Part shown: piece after piece, positions 34,902 to 43,435 of the stretch
Layout: every line of letters begins with the position of its first letter
Position numbering within the stretch: position 1 is the stretch's first letter
Source of the DNA: an uncultured Limosilactobacillus sp.
GTDB taxonomy: Bacteria > Bacillota > Bacilli > Lactobacillales > Lactobacillaceae
Assembly: GCA_944327195.1 (NCBI GenBank)
Contig: CALVGV010000017.1
Location: forward strand, 1-53,085
DNA: 53,085 nt
Direction: 5' to 3'
Made by a program: the position numbers and the translations under genes
The notes under the pieces: generated by a model
What the model saw: the letters and a program-made list of their open reading frames with translations, nothing else
Databases searched by the model: none
What the model was told of the DNA's origin: nothing

Positions 34902-35825
34902 TTAGTCCTTGCTTTCGGCGTACTTGGTCTTGATGTAGTTGGCCGAGATGCGGAGCTTTTCCTTTTCCGAGGCGGTCAGGCTGAGTGGCACCCGGGCGAG
35001 AACCCCCTTGGCGCCGATCACCGCCGGCATTGACATGTAGAGGCCAAATTCGGTCAGGTAGTTGGAAACCGGTAGGACCGTCTTGGCGTCGGCGAAGATC
35101 GTTTCCACCAGGCGGACGGCGGCGGTGGCGATCCCGTAGCTGGTGTACTTCTTGCCGTGGAAGACGGCAAAGCCGCCTTCGCGGGCCTGCTTGTCGAGCT
35201 CGGCCAGGTAGAGGCCCTTTTCGGCCGCCAGCTTGTCAATCGGCTTGTCGAGCACGCGGACGGTGGACCAAGCGGTGAACTGGGAGTTGCCGTGCTCGCC
35301 GAGGTTGTAGCCGGAGACCGACCGCGGGTCGAGGTTGAGCGATTCGGCCACGGCGTGCTTCATCCGCGCCGAGTCGAGCAGGGTCCCGGTCCCGATCACC
35401 CGCTCCTTGGGCAGGCCGGTTTCGGCCTGGTAGATCATTGTGATCACGTCGACCGGGTTGGTGACGACCACCAGGATCCCCTTGAAGCCGCTGGCCTTGA
35501 TCCGTGAGGCAACCACCTTCACCTGGGCGGAGGTGTAGGGGAGTTCGGCGAAGCGGTCGTTGTCGGGGTTATCCTGGAGCTTGATGTTGCCGAGGGTCGA
35601 CACGATGACGTCGGCGTCGGCCAGTTCGGAGTAGTCGTTGTAGGTAATTTCAACGTGGTGGCCGAGGTTCGGCAGGGCGTCCTTCAGGTCGATCACGTCG
35701 GCCTTTACCTTGTCCTCGTTGAGGTCGAACAGGGCCAGGTGGTCAACCAGGCCGGTAATCACCAGGTGGTGGGCAACGGTTTGGCCAACGTGGCCGTCCC
35801 CAATCACTGCAACTTTGCGTGCCAT
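34902..35825 (-). CDS. L-2-hydroxyisocaproate dehydrogenase
   Basis: 307 residues. An NAD-dependent enzyme of the lactate/malate dehydrogenase family that reduces branched 2-oxo acids from leucine and other amino acids to L-2-hydroxy acids. The Rossmann motif VAVIGDGHVGQTVAHHL starts the protein. ISTLGNIKLQ-like VSTLGNIKLQDNP, IGTGTLLDSARM and SGYNLGEHGNSQF with catalytic H178 follow the pattern of the L-HicDH of Weissella (Lactobacillus) confusa rather than classical LDH (which has SGT-x-LD-x-ARF). The gene is alone between terminators. A plain L-lactate dehydrogenase is the alternative but fits less well. Confidence 0.85.
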   Translation of the reverse strand: MARKVAVIGDGHVGQTVAHHLVITGLVDHLALFDLNEDKVKADVIDLKDALPNLGHHVEITYNDYSELADADVIVSTLGNIKLQDNPDNDRFAELPYTSAQVKVVASRIKASGFKGILVVVTNPVDVITMIYQAETGLPKERVIGTGTLLDSARMKHAVAESLNLDPRSVSGYNLGEHGNSQFTAWSTVRVLDKPIDKLAAEKGLYLAELDKQAREGGFAVFHGKKYTSYGIATAAVRLVETIFADAKTVLPVSNYLTEFGLYMSMPAVIGAKGVLARVPLSLTASEKEKLRISANYIKTKYAESKD

Positions 35826-35947
35826 GCAATCAGCTCCTTTGTTTTAATCTGTTTCTAATTTTAATTTAATTTATCATTTCCCTGGGAAAATTGCAAGCAA
35901 AAGGATCAATCCGCGGTAGAATGGGGATAGAAACGGAGGTTGATTTT

Positions 35948-36463
35948 ATGGAACTGGAAACGGCAATTAATTTACGGCAGGCGGTGCGCGAGTTCAAGAA
36001 GGAACCGGTCGAGGAGGACCAACTGGCGGCCCTGGTCGCGGCGGGGAGCGCGGCCCCGGTTTCGCGCGGCCACTTCGGCGACTTTTTGTTGACGGTGATC
36101 ACCGACCGGACGGTGATCGACGCCCTCGAGGAAAGCGACACCGGTCACCCCTTCTACGGGGCGCCGGCGGTGATCATGATCTCCTCAACTCGCCAGGACC
36201 AGAGTGGTTGCCTGAGCGCGGGAATGATCGCCGAAAACATCGAACTCAAGGCGGTTGAGCTGGGCCTGGCCACCTGCTCGATTCTTGGCATCGTCAAGAC
36301 CGGGATTGAGGGTTCCGCCAAGGCCCGGGACCTCCTTGGTCTGCCGGCGGAATTCACCCCGCTCTTTGCGGTGGCGGTCGGCAAGCCGGCCCACCAGCAG
36401 GCGCCACGCCACTTCGTCACCAACCGCCTGCGGAGCGTGACGATCGCCCCGCAAACGGACTAG
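35948..36463 (+). CDS. nitroreductase family protein (short)
   Basis: 171 residues from ATG 35948 with ACGGAGG upstream. N-terminal LRQAVREFKKEPVEE binds FMN phosphate in this family; GSAAPVSRGHFGDFLLTVITD, YGAPAVIMISS, AGMIAENIELKAVELGLATC and LPAEFTPLFAVAVGKPAHQ complete a compact nitroreductase fold. It is the third nitroreductase-type gene in 20 kb. No CTTAC operator is seen upstream. The LysR gene on the other strand ends 13 bases after it. Substrate unknown. Confidence 0.87.
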   Translation: MELETAINLRQAVREFKKEPVEEDQLAALVAAGSAAPVSRGHFGDFLLTVITDRTVIDALEESDTGHPFYGAPAVIMISSTRQDQSGCLSAGMIAENIELKAVELGLATCSILGIVKTGIEGSAKARDLLGLPAEFTPLFAVAVGKPAHQQAPRHFVTNRLRSVTIAPQTD

Positions 36464-36476
36464 TAAGCACCCACCA

Positions 36477-37391
36477 TTACCGGTTATCAGCTTCGGGCTG
36501 GTGACCGGTTTTTTCGTGGGCGATTTGTTGGCGGAGGCGGCGCAAGAAGAGGCGGGCAACTGGTGACAAGACGGTATTCTTCTTCCAAATGAGGGTGATC
36601 GGCTCGGACAGAGTGGGAGTTAGCGGCCGGAAGGTCAGGGCGGCTTGGTTGGCGTTGTTGAGCAAGCCAGCGTAGGTGATCAGGTAGCCGGCCCCCTGGG
36701 AAACCAGCAGCTGGGCGTTGAAGACCAGCGAGTAGGTGCCGATCACCTTCAGCCGCTCCCGGTCGCTCCCCCACCAGGTGAGGAAGTGGTCGCTACTCAT
36801 TCCCTGGCGGGACATGATCAGCGGCCGGTCGACCAGGGCGGAAGCGGGGATGGCGGCTTGGCGGGTCAGCGGATCGTCTTTTTTCATCACTACCCCCCAG
36901 CGGTCGCGATCGGGCAACTGGAGGGTGTGGTATTGCTGGAGGGGGCGTTCGCCCATGATGACGGCAAAGTCGATCGTGCCGTGCAGGAGGGCGGCCTCGG
37001 TCTCGCTGGCGTTGCCGCTGATCAGGTTGAAGCGGACGTCGGGATGATCGGCCTGCAGTTCGCCGATGACCCTGGTAATCCTGGCCATGCCGCTGCTTTC
37101 ACCGGCCCCAATGCTCAGCGTCCCCGAGATCGCCCTTCCTGCCTGGAGGTTGGCGGTGGTTTGCTCGGCCAAGTCAACCAGTTCGCTTGCCCGGGCGCGG
37201 AGGTATTCGCCTTCGCTGGTGAGGGTGATTTGCTGGTGGCCGCGCACGAAGAGCTGGACCCCCAGCTCGGCCTCGAGGTCGGCCAACTGGCGGGAGAGGG
37301 TTGGTTGGGTAAGGTGGAGCTGGCGGGCCGCCTTGGTGATGTTGCCGGCGGTGACGACCGCCAAAAAGTAGCGCAGGACGCGAATTTCCAT
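36477..37391 (-). CDS. LysR-family transcriptional regulator
   Basis: 304 residues. N-terminal winged HTH: FLAVVTAGNITKAARQLHLTQPTLSRQLADLEAELGVQLF-type pattern (residues 9-48), then a linker helix and the periplasmic-binding-like effector domain (about 90-290). It is divergent from the alpha/beta hydrolase pseudogene; LysR regulators usually control the divergent neighbour, here a gene that is now broken. The effector is unknown. The last codons run through a terminator-like hairpin at 36479. Confidence 0.93.
   Translation of the reverse strand: MEIRVLRYFLAVVTAGNITKAARQLHLTQPTLSRQLADLEAELGVQLFVRGHQQITLTSEGEYLRARASELVDLAEQTTANLQAGRAISGTLSIGAGESSGMARITRVIGELQADHPDVRFNLISGNASETEAALLHGTIDFAVIMGERPLQQYHTLQLPDRDRWGVVMKKDDPLTRQAAIPASALVDRPLIMSRQGMSSDHFLTWWGSDRERLKVIGTYSLVFNAQLLVSQGAGYLITYAGLLNNANQAALTFRPLTPTLSEPITLIWKKNTVLSPVARLFLRRLRQQIAHEKTGHQPEADNR
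36479..36511 (+). terminator. terminator of the short nitroreductase gene
   Basis: ACCGGT-N-ATCAGC pairs with GCTGGTGACCGGT, followed by TTTTTT on the plus strand. It overlaps the 3' end of the LysR coding region. Confidence 0.75.
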
Positions 37392-37452
37392 TGTAATTTT
37401 CCCCCTTTTCAGTCAATACTTTAAAGGCATTCTTATGGATAGTCAATTGGTA

Positions 37453-37482
37453 TTGGTAATTGTTTCCCGTCGCCGGTACAAT
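37453..37482 (+). promoter_or_regulatory. promoter of the alpha/beta hydrolase pseudogene
   Basis: TTGGTA (37453-37458), 18-base spacer, TACAAT (37477-37482). A T-N11-A LysR-type box is plausible in the AT-rich 37425-37455 stretch but cannot be fixed. Confidence 0.5.
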
Positions 37483-37511
37483 GAGGGAAAACAAGCGAAG
37501 GGATGATCAAC

Positions 37512-38501
37512 ATGACGCAACTGCAACTGACTTCCACTTGGGACAAGACCTTTCCCCAGGACGACCGAGTTGCCCACCAGAAGGTGACCTTCACCAACCG
37601 CTACGGAATTGAACTGGCGGCGGACCTGTACCGGCCAAAGAATACTACCGACAAGTTGCCGAGCCTAGCGGTGGCCGGGCCCTTCGGTGCCGTCAAGGAA
37701 CAGGCCAGCGGCCTCTACGCCCAGACACTGGCGGCCCGCGGCTTCTTGACGATCGCCTTTGACCCATCGTTTACCGGCGAGAGCGGCGGGGCGGTCCGCA
37801 ACGTTGCCTCCCCGGACATCAACACCGAGGACTTTCAGGCGGCGGTTGACTTCTTGAGCACTAACGACCAGGTGGATCCGGCACGAATCGGCCTGATCGG
37901 AATCTGCGGCTTCGGTGGCCTGGCCCTCAACACTGCCGCCCTCGACACCCGGGTCAAGGCGACGGTGGTTTCAACGATGTACGACATGAGCCGGATCGCC
38001 GCCAAGGGCTACTTTGATAAGCAGGACTCGGAGGAAGACCGTCACAAGCAGCGGGAAGCGCTCAACGCCTAACGGACCAGCGACTACCGCAGCGGTAGCC
38101 CCAAGCGGGCTGGTGGGGTGGTCGACCCCCTGCCGGCCGACGCCCCCTTCTTCGTCAAGGACTACTACGATTACTACAAGACCAAGCGGGGCTATCACCC
38201 GCGCTCGGTCAATTCCAACGCCGGTTGGAACGTTACCGGCACGATGTCCTTTCTCAACCAGCCCCTGCTGTGCTACAGCCAAGAAATCCGCTCGGCCGTC
38301 TTGATGATCCACGGCGACAAGGCCCGCTCCTTCTATTTTGGTAGGGACGCCTTTAACGCGATGGTGACCGGCAGCAAGTACGCGGCCAACAAGGAATTTC
38401 TGCCGATCCCGGGGGCGGTTCACACCGACCTCTACGATGGCGGCAGCAAGGGCCTGATTCCCTTCGACCGGCTGGTGGCCTTCTTCAACCAGGCCTGGTA
38501 G
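37512..38501 (+). pseudogene. alpha/beta hydrolase interrupted by an in-frame stop
   Basis: Read through, this is a 329-codon alpha/beta hydrolase of the YcjY/dienelactone-like group. The start at 37512 follows AAGGGATG. Part 1 holds the oxyanion stretch VAGPFGAVKEQASG and the nucleophile elbow GLIGICGFGG; part 2 continues in the same frame with FVKDYYDYYKTKRG, VLMIHGDKARSF and GAVHTDLYD with the catalytic His. A single TAA at 38070-38072, in ALNA-stop-RTSDYRSG, separates them. A one-base change from CAA (Gln) would explain it. Part 1 alone lacks the Asp and His of the triad, so the product should be inactive unless the stop is read through or is a sequencing error. Confidence 0.85.
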
Positions 38502-38507
38502 CAAAAA

Positions 38508-38546
38508 GGCGCCGGCCCCCCAAGCTAGGGGGACCAGCGCCTTTCG
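38508..38546. terminator. bidirectional terminator
   Basis: AAGGCGC-N-GG-N-CCCC pairs with GGGG-N-CC-N-GCGCCTT between the hydrolase pseudogene and the HAD gene, which are convergent. Confidence 0.85.
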
Positions 38547-38555
38547 TGGTCTAAG

Positions 38556-39380
38556 CTAGGCCAGGGCCGCCAGGTCGTTGGCGAAGAACTTCTTCAGGTA
38601 GCGGGCGACGCCGGCGTGGTCGTTGTCGAATTCGGTCTCGTCGTCGGCCAATTCCTTGATCAGCGGGATGGCGTTCTTCATTGCCACCCCGCGGCCGGCG
38701 TAGGTGATCATCTCGGCGTCGTTGTGCTCGTCGCCAAAGGCAATGATGTGTTGGCGGTCGATCTGGTAGTACTTGGCCACGTGGGCCAGGCCGTCCTCCT
38801 TGTGGACCCCGCGGTGGATCAGCTCCATGATGTCGTAGGGGCCACCCCAGATCCGCGGCTCGACCAGGTCGCCGTACCGGTGGTCAATCTGGGAGAGGAC
38901 CTGTTTCTTTTGCGCCGGCGAGAATTCGATCGTCAAGGCGATCGGGTCGGCCAGCAGGTTGGCCGCGTTCAGGTACTGGTCGGGTCGCAGCTGGGCCGGC
39001 AGGAATTCCGGCAGGAGGCTGGTCGGGTGGTCGGCCCAGACGTGGAGCTTGTCTTCGGCCACCAGGGTCTTGAGGCCGAGCTGGTCCTTGGCCTCAAGCA
39101 GGTCGAGGCTGAGCTTGCGCGAGACCAGGTGAACCCGCTCGCCGCCCCAGTGGCGGTGGGGAAGGTGGGTCAGGGCGCCGTTGAAGTTGACCATCGGCGA
39201 GGTCAACTGGAGGGCGTCGTAGATGTGCTTGGAAATCAGGTAGGGCCGCCCGGTGACGATCACGACGATGTGGCCGGCCTTCTCCAGGCGGTGGAGGGTG
39301 GCGATCGTTTCGGGATCGAGCTGGGACTTGGCGTTGAGGGTGGTGCCATCGAGGTCGAGGGCGATCAGGTAGCGGGCCAT
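38556..39380 (-). CDS. Cof-type HAD-superfamily phosphatase
   Basis: 274 residues from ATG 39380, with GAAAGGAAG upstream. HAD motif I is LIALDLDGTTLN (D9, D11), motif II VIVTGRP, a C2-type cap domain of about 115 residues follows, and motifs III/IV are KEDGLAHV and IAFGDEHNDAEMI. Cof-type enzymes dephosphorylate sugar phosphates, FMN or similar small molecules. An extended -10 TGCTATAAT lies upstream on the minus strand (39421-39413). Specific substrate unknown. Confidence 0.92.
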   Translation of the reverse strand: MARYLIALDLDGTTLNAKSQLDPETIATLHRLEKAGHIVVIVTGRPYLISKHIYDALQLTSPMVNFNGALTHLPHRHWGGERVHLVSRKLSLDLLEAKDQLGLKTLVAEDKLHVWADHPTSLLPEFLPAQLRPDQYLNAANLLADPIALTIEFSPAQKKQVLSQIDHRYGDLVEPRIWGGPYDIMELIHRGVHKEDGLAHVAKYYQIDRQHIIAFGDEHNDAEMITYAGRGVAMKNAIPLIKELADDETEFDNDHAGVARYLKKFFANDLAALA

Positions 39381-39427
39381 GAAAAACTTCCTTTCGTTCG
39401 TCAATTCTTACTATTATAGCACGGGGA

Positions 39428-39456
39428 TTGCCTTGGCCGGGCGGCGGCGGTAGAAT
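39428..39456 (+). promoter_or_regulatory. promoter of the rRNA methyltransferase gene
   Basis: TTGCCT (39428-39433), exactly 17 bases, TAGAAT (39451-39456). Confidence 0.65.
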
Positions 39457-39488
39457 CAAGGAAGATTGTTTTGGAAAGGAAGAGAACT

Positions 39489-40847
39489 GTGCAACTACCT
39501 GCTGCCTTCATTGAGAAATACCACCGCCTCCTCGGGGACGAGGCCGAAGCCTTCTTGGCGAGTTTTGACCAGGAGAGCCAGAGCGGCTTTCGGACCAACC
39601 CGCTCAAGCCGGGCGAACCAAGCGCCAGCCTGGCAACGGCCAGCGGCAAGACCCAGGTGACCAACGGCTACTTCGGTAAGGTCGCCGGCAAGAGCCTCGA
39701 CCACGTCACCGGATGGGTCTACAGCCAGGAGCCCTCGGCGATGACCGTCGGCGAGCTGGCCGACCCCCAGCCCGGTGAGCGGGTGCTTGACCTCTGTGCC
39801 GCCCCGGGGGGCAAGTCAACCCAGTTGATTGCCAAGATGGGCGACCAGGGCCTGCTGGTGGCCAACGAAATCTTCAAGAAGCGGGCGGCGGTCCTGGCCG
39901 AAAACCTCGAGCGCTGGGGCGGCAAGAACGTGGTCGTGACCAACGAGGACCCGGCCCACCTGGCGGAGCACTTCCCGGCCTTCTTCGACCGGATCCTGGT
40001 TGACGCCCCCTGCTCGGGGGAGGGGATGTTTCGCAAGGAGCCGGCCGGGATCGACTACTGGACGCCGGACTACCCGGCCGAGTGCGCCAACCGGCAAAAA
40101 AAGATCCTCGAATCGGCAATGGGGATGCTGCGGCCCGGCGGAACCCTGGTTTACTCGACCTGCACCTTCGCGCCCGAGGAGGACGAGCAGGTAATCTCCT
40201 GGCTGCTGGACAAGTACCCGCTGGAACTGGTCGAGCTGCCAAAGCTGGCGGGGATGGACGATGGCCGGCCGGACTGGGGCGACGGCAAGCCGGAACTGAC
40301 CCGGGCCGCCCGCCTCTTTCCCCACCACTTTCAGGGGGAGGGCCACTTCCTGGCCAAGCTGGTTGACCAGCGCCCGGTTGCCCCGGCCAAGGCCAAGAAG
40401 AAGCGCAGGGGCAAGCGCCCATTGGACGACGACCTGGCGCTGACCAAGGCCGAGCAGGCACTGGTTGGCGACTGGCTGGCCGCGATGGGGCCGGACCTGC
40501 ACCCGGCGCGGCTGGTCAAGTTTGGCGCCCAGGTCTACGCCGTTCCGGCGGCGATGCCGGCCCTGACCGGCCTCGACCTGATGCGGCCGGGCCTCCACCT
40601 GGGGACGCTGAAGAAGAACCGCTTCGAGCCGGCCCACGCCCTGGCGCTGGCGCTCGCCCCGGCGGCGGTTAGCCACACGGTGACGATCGACCCGGCCGAC
40701 TGGCAGCGCTACGTCCACGGCGACACCCTGGCGGTGACGGTGCCAAAGGGCTGGGCGCTGGTGGTCTGTCAGGGGCACTCCTGTGGCTGGGGAAAGGTCG
40801 TCAACGGCACCCTGAAGAACTTCTACCCCAAGGGGTTACGCTTCTAA
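39489..40847 (+). CDS. RsmF/RsmB-type rRNA (cytosine-C5) methyltransferase
   Basis: 452 residues from GTG 39489, which has GGAAGAG seven bases upstream; an in-frame TTG at 39471 has none. SAM-binding motif I is VLDLCAAPGGKSTQL; the two catalytic cysteines are C175 in DAPCSGEGMF and C225 in YSTCTFAPEE. A C-terminal RNA-binding part (about 300-452), with the GHSCGWGKVVNGTLKNFYP tail typical of firmicute RsmF-like enzymes, follows a basic linker KAKKKRRGKR. It methylates cytosines in 16S rRNA. The last A of its stop codon is the first base of an 18-bp terminator stem. Confidence 0.93.
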   Translation: MQLPAAFIEKYHRLLGDEAEAFLASFDQESQSGFRTNPLKPGEPSASLATASGKTQVTNGYFGKVAGKSLDHVTGWVYSQEPSAMTVGELADPQPGERVLDLCAAPGGKSTQLIAKMGDQGLLVANEIFKKRAAVLAENLERWGGKNVVVTNEDPAHLAEHFPAFFDRILVDAPCSGEGMFRKEPAGIDYWTPDYPAECANRQKKILESAMGMLRPGGTLVYSTCTFAPEEDEQVISWLLDKYPLELVELPKLAGMDDGRPDWGDGKPELTRAARLFPHHFQGEGHFLAKLVDQRPVAPAKAKKKRRGKRPLDDDLALTKAEQALVGDWLAAMGPDLHPARLVKFGAQVYAVPAAMPALTGLDLMRPGLHLGTLKKNRFEPAHALALALAPAAVSHTVTIDPADWQRYVHGDTLAVTVPKGWALVVCQGHSCGWGKVVNGTLKNFYPKGLRF

Positions 40848-40891
40848 ATCAAAATGGCTCCGGCGCGTTGGCAGCCGGAGCCATTTTGATT
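40847..40891. terminator. bidirectional terminator, 18-bp perfect stem
   Basis: AATCAAAATGGCTCCGGC (40847-40864) pairs with GCCGGAGCCATTTTGATT (40874-40891). It ends both convergent genes, and parts of both stop codons lie in the stem. Confidence 0.95.
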
Positions 40892-42526
40892 AATCTGCGA
40901 CTTCTAGCGGTACGAACTCCATCTTGGCGACGTCGAAGAGGCCGCGGTCGGTCAGCTTGAGCTTCGGGATCACCGCCAGCGACATGAAGGAGAGGGTCAT
41001 CACCGGGTCAACCGGTTCCGGGATTCCCAGTTCCTCGTGGGCGGCGCGGTCGAGGCGGGCCTGGAGCTTGACCACTTCCTCGCCCGGCCGGTCGCTCATC
41101 AGGCCGCCAATCGGCAGCGGCAGGCGGGCGAGCACCTGGCCCTCCTTGACCAGGACCACGCCGCCGCCCTGCTTGATCAACGCCTGGGTGGCGGCGGCCA
41201 TCTCGGCGTCGCTGACCCCGGCAACGATCAGGTTGTGCGAGTCGTGGGCGATCGAGGAGGCGATTGCTCCGGCCTTGATCCCGTAGTCGCTGAGCAGGCC
41301 AACCGCCACCCGGCCGGTTTGGTGGTGGCGTTCCACCACCGCCACCTTGACCACGTCCTGGCTCGGATCGTAGACGAAGTTGCCGCTGGCGTCGTGCTTG
41401 ACGGTGACCACCTCTTCCTCGGCCGCCACCTGACCGGGAAGGACCTTGATCGTCCGCACTGGCTTGCCGGTCAGCTTGAGGGCCAACTTGGCGGCCGAGA
41501 AGTCCTTGACGAACATCGAGCTGGTGACCTGGTCGGTGGCGGCCCGGGTAACCGGGAAGCGGGCAACGCCGTCGCTGGCAACCAGCCGGCCCTGGATGAA
41601 GGTCTGCTCGACGGTGAACTTGCGCAGGTCGTCGACCACCACCAGGTCGGCCCGCCGCCCCGGGGCGATTGCACCGCGGTCGGGCAGCTGGCAGTACTCG
41701 GCGGCGTTGAGGGTCGCCATCTGGATTGCCAGCAGGGGGTCGCACCCGCTGGCAACCGCCAGGCGCAGGGAGTGGTCGAGGTGGCCCTGCTTGAGGACGG
41801 TCTTGGCCTGGATATCGTCGCCGACCAGCAGGCAGCGGCGGGCGTTGGCTTCGGTGACGGCACCGAGGAGGTCAACCAGGTTGTGCTCGGTTGTCCCCTC
41901 GCGCAGCATCAAATACATCCCGCAGGCCAGCCGTGCCTTGGCCTCGGCCACCGTCAGGCACTCGTGGTCGCTCTGGGCGCCGGCGGCCGCGTAGGCGTTG
42001 AGCAGCTTGCCCATCAGTTGGGGAGCGTGACCGTCGATCCGCTTGCCGGCGGCCTTGGCGGCCAGCACCTCGTCGAGCATCTGGTCGTCATTGTTAACGA
42101 CGCCGACGTAGTTCATCAGCTCGGCCAGCCCGTCGACGCTGCCGGCGGTCAGGGCCGGAGCCATATCGGCGGCGGTCAGCTTGGCCCCGGCCGTTTCAAA
42201 GGGGGTCGATGGCACGCAGGGGGGCATCATGAAGTGAACGTCAAGCGGGGTCTTGGCGGCCGCTTTTTGCATGTAGCCAAGTCCGGCCAAGCCGTGCACG
42301 TTGACGATTTCGTGGGGGTCGGTGGCGATCGTGGTTGTGCCGTGGGGAACGAAGAGGCGGCCGAACTCCTCGGGGGTGACGTAGGCCGATTCGATGTGGA
42401 TGTGGCTGTCGATCAGGCCGGGGAGGAGGTAGTGGCCGTGGAGGTCGCGTTCCTGCTTGCCGGCGTAGTGGCCGGCTGGCGACCGGCGGCGACGTCGATT
42501 AGTTGCTTGAGGGCGGCTTTTTCCAT
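40890..42526 (-). pseudogene. ade: adenine deaminase, N-terminal deletion and frameshift
   Basis: Adenine deaminase turns adenine into hypoxanthine. From ATG 42526, with AAGGAGCCC upstream, the frame gives MEKAALKQLIDVAAGRQPA, a good start of the family, then leaves frame. The body continues in another frame from about 42470: GHYAGKQERDLHGHYLLPG, DSHIHIESAYVTP with zinc ligands, and DPHEIVNVHG. About 36 residues that normally join these parts (the strand pattern A-D-x-V-I-K-N-G onward) are missing, and the frame requires a loss of 3n+1 bases. The frame is open upstream to 42578 but there lacks a ribosome site and family likeness. All metal-binding motifs downstream are intact, so the damage looks recent. 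Confidence 0.82.
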
Positions 42527-42663
42527 CAAAGAGGGCTCCTTTTTGGTTAAATTGTTGAACATTATACTGATTAAGCAAGCAACAATCAAGGCAAAGCCGA
42601 ACAAAAAGTCACTCCTTGCCCTAGCGCCGGGTGGGGTAAAATGAAGGAAAGGGGGAAGAAAAA

Positions 42664-42969
42664 ATGACGGAAGAACAAGCAGCCTTTGCCGCCCGGGTCC
42701 TCCACTTGGTGGACCTGATTCCGCCGGGGAAGGTGGCCTCCTACGGTCAAATTGCGCGCCTGGCCGGGCGGCCGCGCAACGCCCGCTTGGTAGGGCGGAT
42801 TCTCGGGTCGGCCCCGGAGGCGGTCCACTACCCCTGCCACCGGGTGGTCACGGCAACCGGGCGGCTGGTTCCGGGCTGGGGCAAGCAGGCGGACTTGCTG
42901 AAGGCCGAGGGGGTGGCCTTTCGCGACGAGTGCCACGTGGCGATGAAGCGCAGCCAGTGGCAAGCGTAA
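42664..42969 (+). CDS. short MGMT-type DNA alkyl-cysteine protein
   Basis: 101 residues; ATG after AAAGGGGGAAG. It corresponds to the C-terminal DNA-binding/active-site domain of O6-methylguanine-DNA methyltransferase. The helix-turn-helix region VASYGQIARLAGRPRNARLVGRIL and the active-site YPCHRVV with acceptor C58 are visible. Proteins of this length are often alkyltransferase-like (ATL), where Trp or Ala replaces Cys; here Cys is retained, so methyl transfer is possible. The N-terminal MGMT domain is absent by nature, not by truncation. It is divergent from the damaged ade gene. Confidence 0.87.
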   Translation: MTEEQAAFAARVLHLVDLIPPGKVASYGQIARLAGRPRNARLVGRILGSAPEAVHYPCHRVVTATGRLVPGWGKQADLLKAEGVAFRDECHVAMKRSQWQA

Positions 42970-43023
42970 TCGTCGCCGGCGGGGCGAAAAAATGGTATAG
43001 TAAGGAAAAAGGAGATGATGACG

Positions 43024-43260
43024 ATGGCAGAAAAGACCTTTACCACGACCGAATTGAAGCAGTTTGACGGCCAAAATGGCCAACCGGCCTACGTGGCGGT
43101 GGCCGGGGTGGTCTACGACGTCACGGCCAAAGGCGGTTGGCGCGGCGGCCAGCACCACGGTGTTCACGCCGGCACCGACGCCACGGCGGCAATCGAACAC
43201 TCACCGCACGGGGCGGCCAAACTCAAGGACCTGCCGGTGGTCGGTAAGTTGGTTGACTAA
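43024..43260 (+). CDS. cytochrome b5-like heme/steroid-binding domain protein
   Basis: 78 residues from ATG 43024, nine bases after GGAG. Family pattern: FTTTELKQFDGQNGQPAYVA, GVVYDVTAKGGWRGGQHHG and HAGTDATAAIEHSPHG, as in small bacterial cytochrome b5-like proteins. Histidines in HHGVHAGTD and EHSPHG could hold heme. No membrane anchor or signal peptide. Its partner is unknown; a flavin-linked reductase is usual for such domains. An extended -10 TGGTATAGT lies at 42993-43001. Confidence 0.85.
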   Translation: MAEKTFTTTELKQFDGQNGQPAYVAVAGVVYDVTAKGGWRGGQHHGVHAGTDATAAIEHSPHGAAKLKDLPVVGKLVD

Positions 43261-43279
43261 GCATAAACTTAAGAACGTA

Positions 43280-43315
43280 ATGAGGGTGGGAAGGAACGCA
43301 TTTTTTCCACCCTCA
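43280..43315 (+). terminator. terminator of the cytochrome b5-like gene
   Basis: ATGAGGGTGG pairs with CCACCCTCAT across a loop of about 16 bases. The U-tract is weak (TCATTTTCC). The following stretch to 43435 holds only a small inverted repeat TTAGTT/AACTAA near 43367 that could end the minus-strand DUF1828 gene. Confidence 0.6.
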
Positions 43316-43435
43316 TTCATTTTCCTCGAATATTGTGCTGCGATTGTAGGGAAGCAAAAAGGCACCATTAGTTGAATAACTAACGATGCTGATTAATACA
43401 TAAAATAGTTTTGATGTTGCTTTTAGGATTAAAAA

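Noticed and set aside
42526-42578. Adenine deaminase starting at 42578 as an intact 562-residue protein
   Set aside because: The first 35 residues of that frame (an Arg-rich run included) do not resemble the family and have no ribosome site, while the correct-looking start is in another frame.
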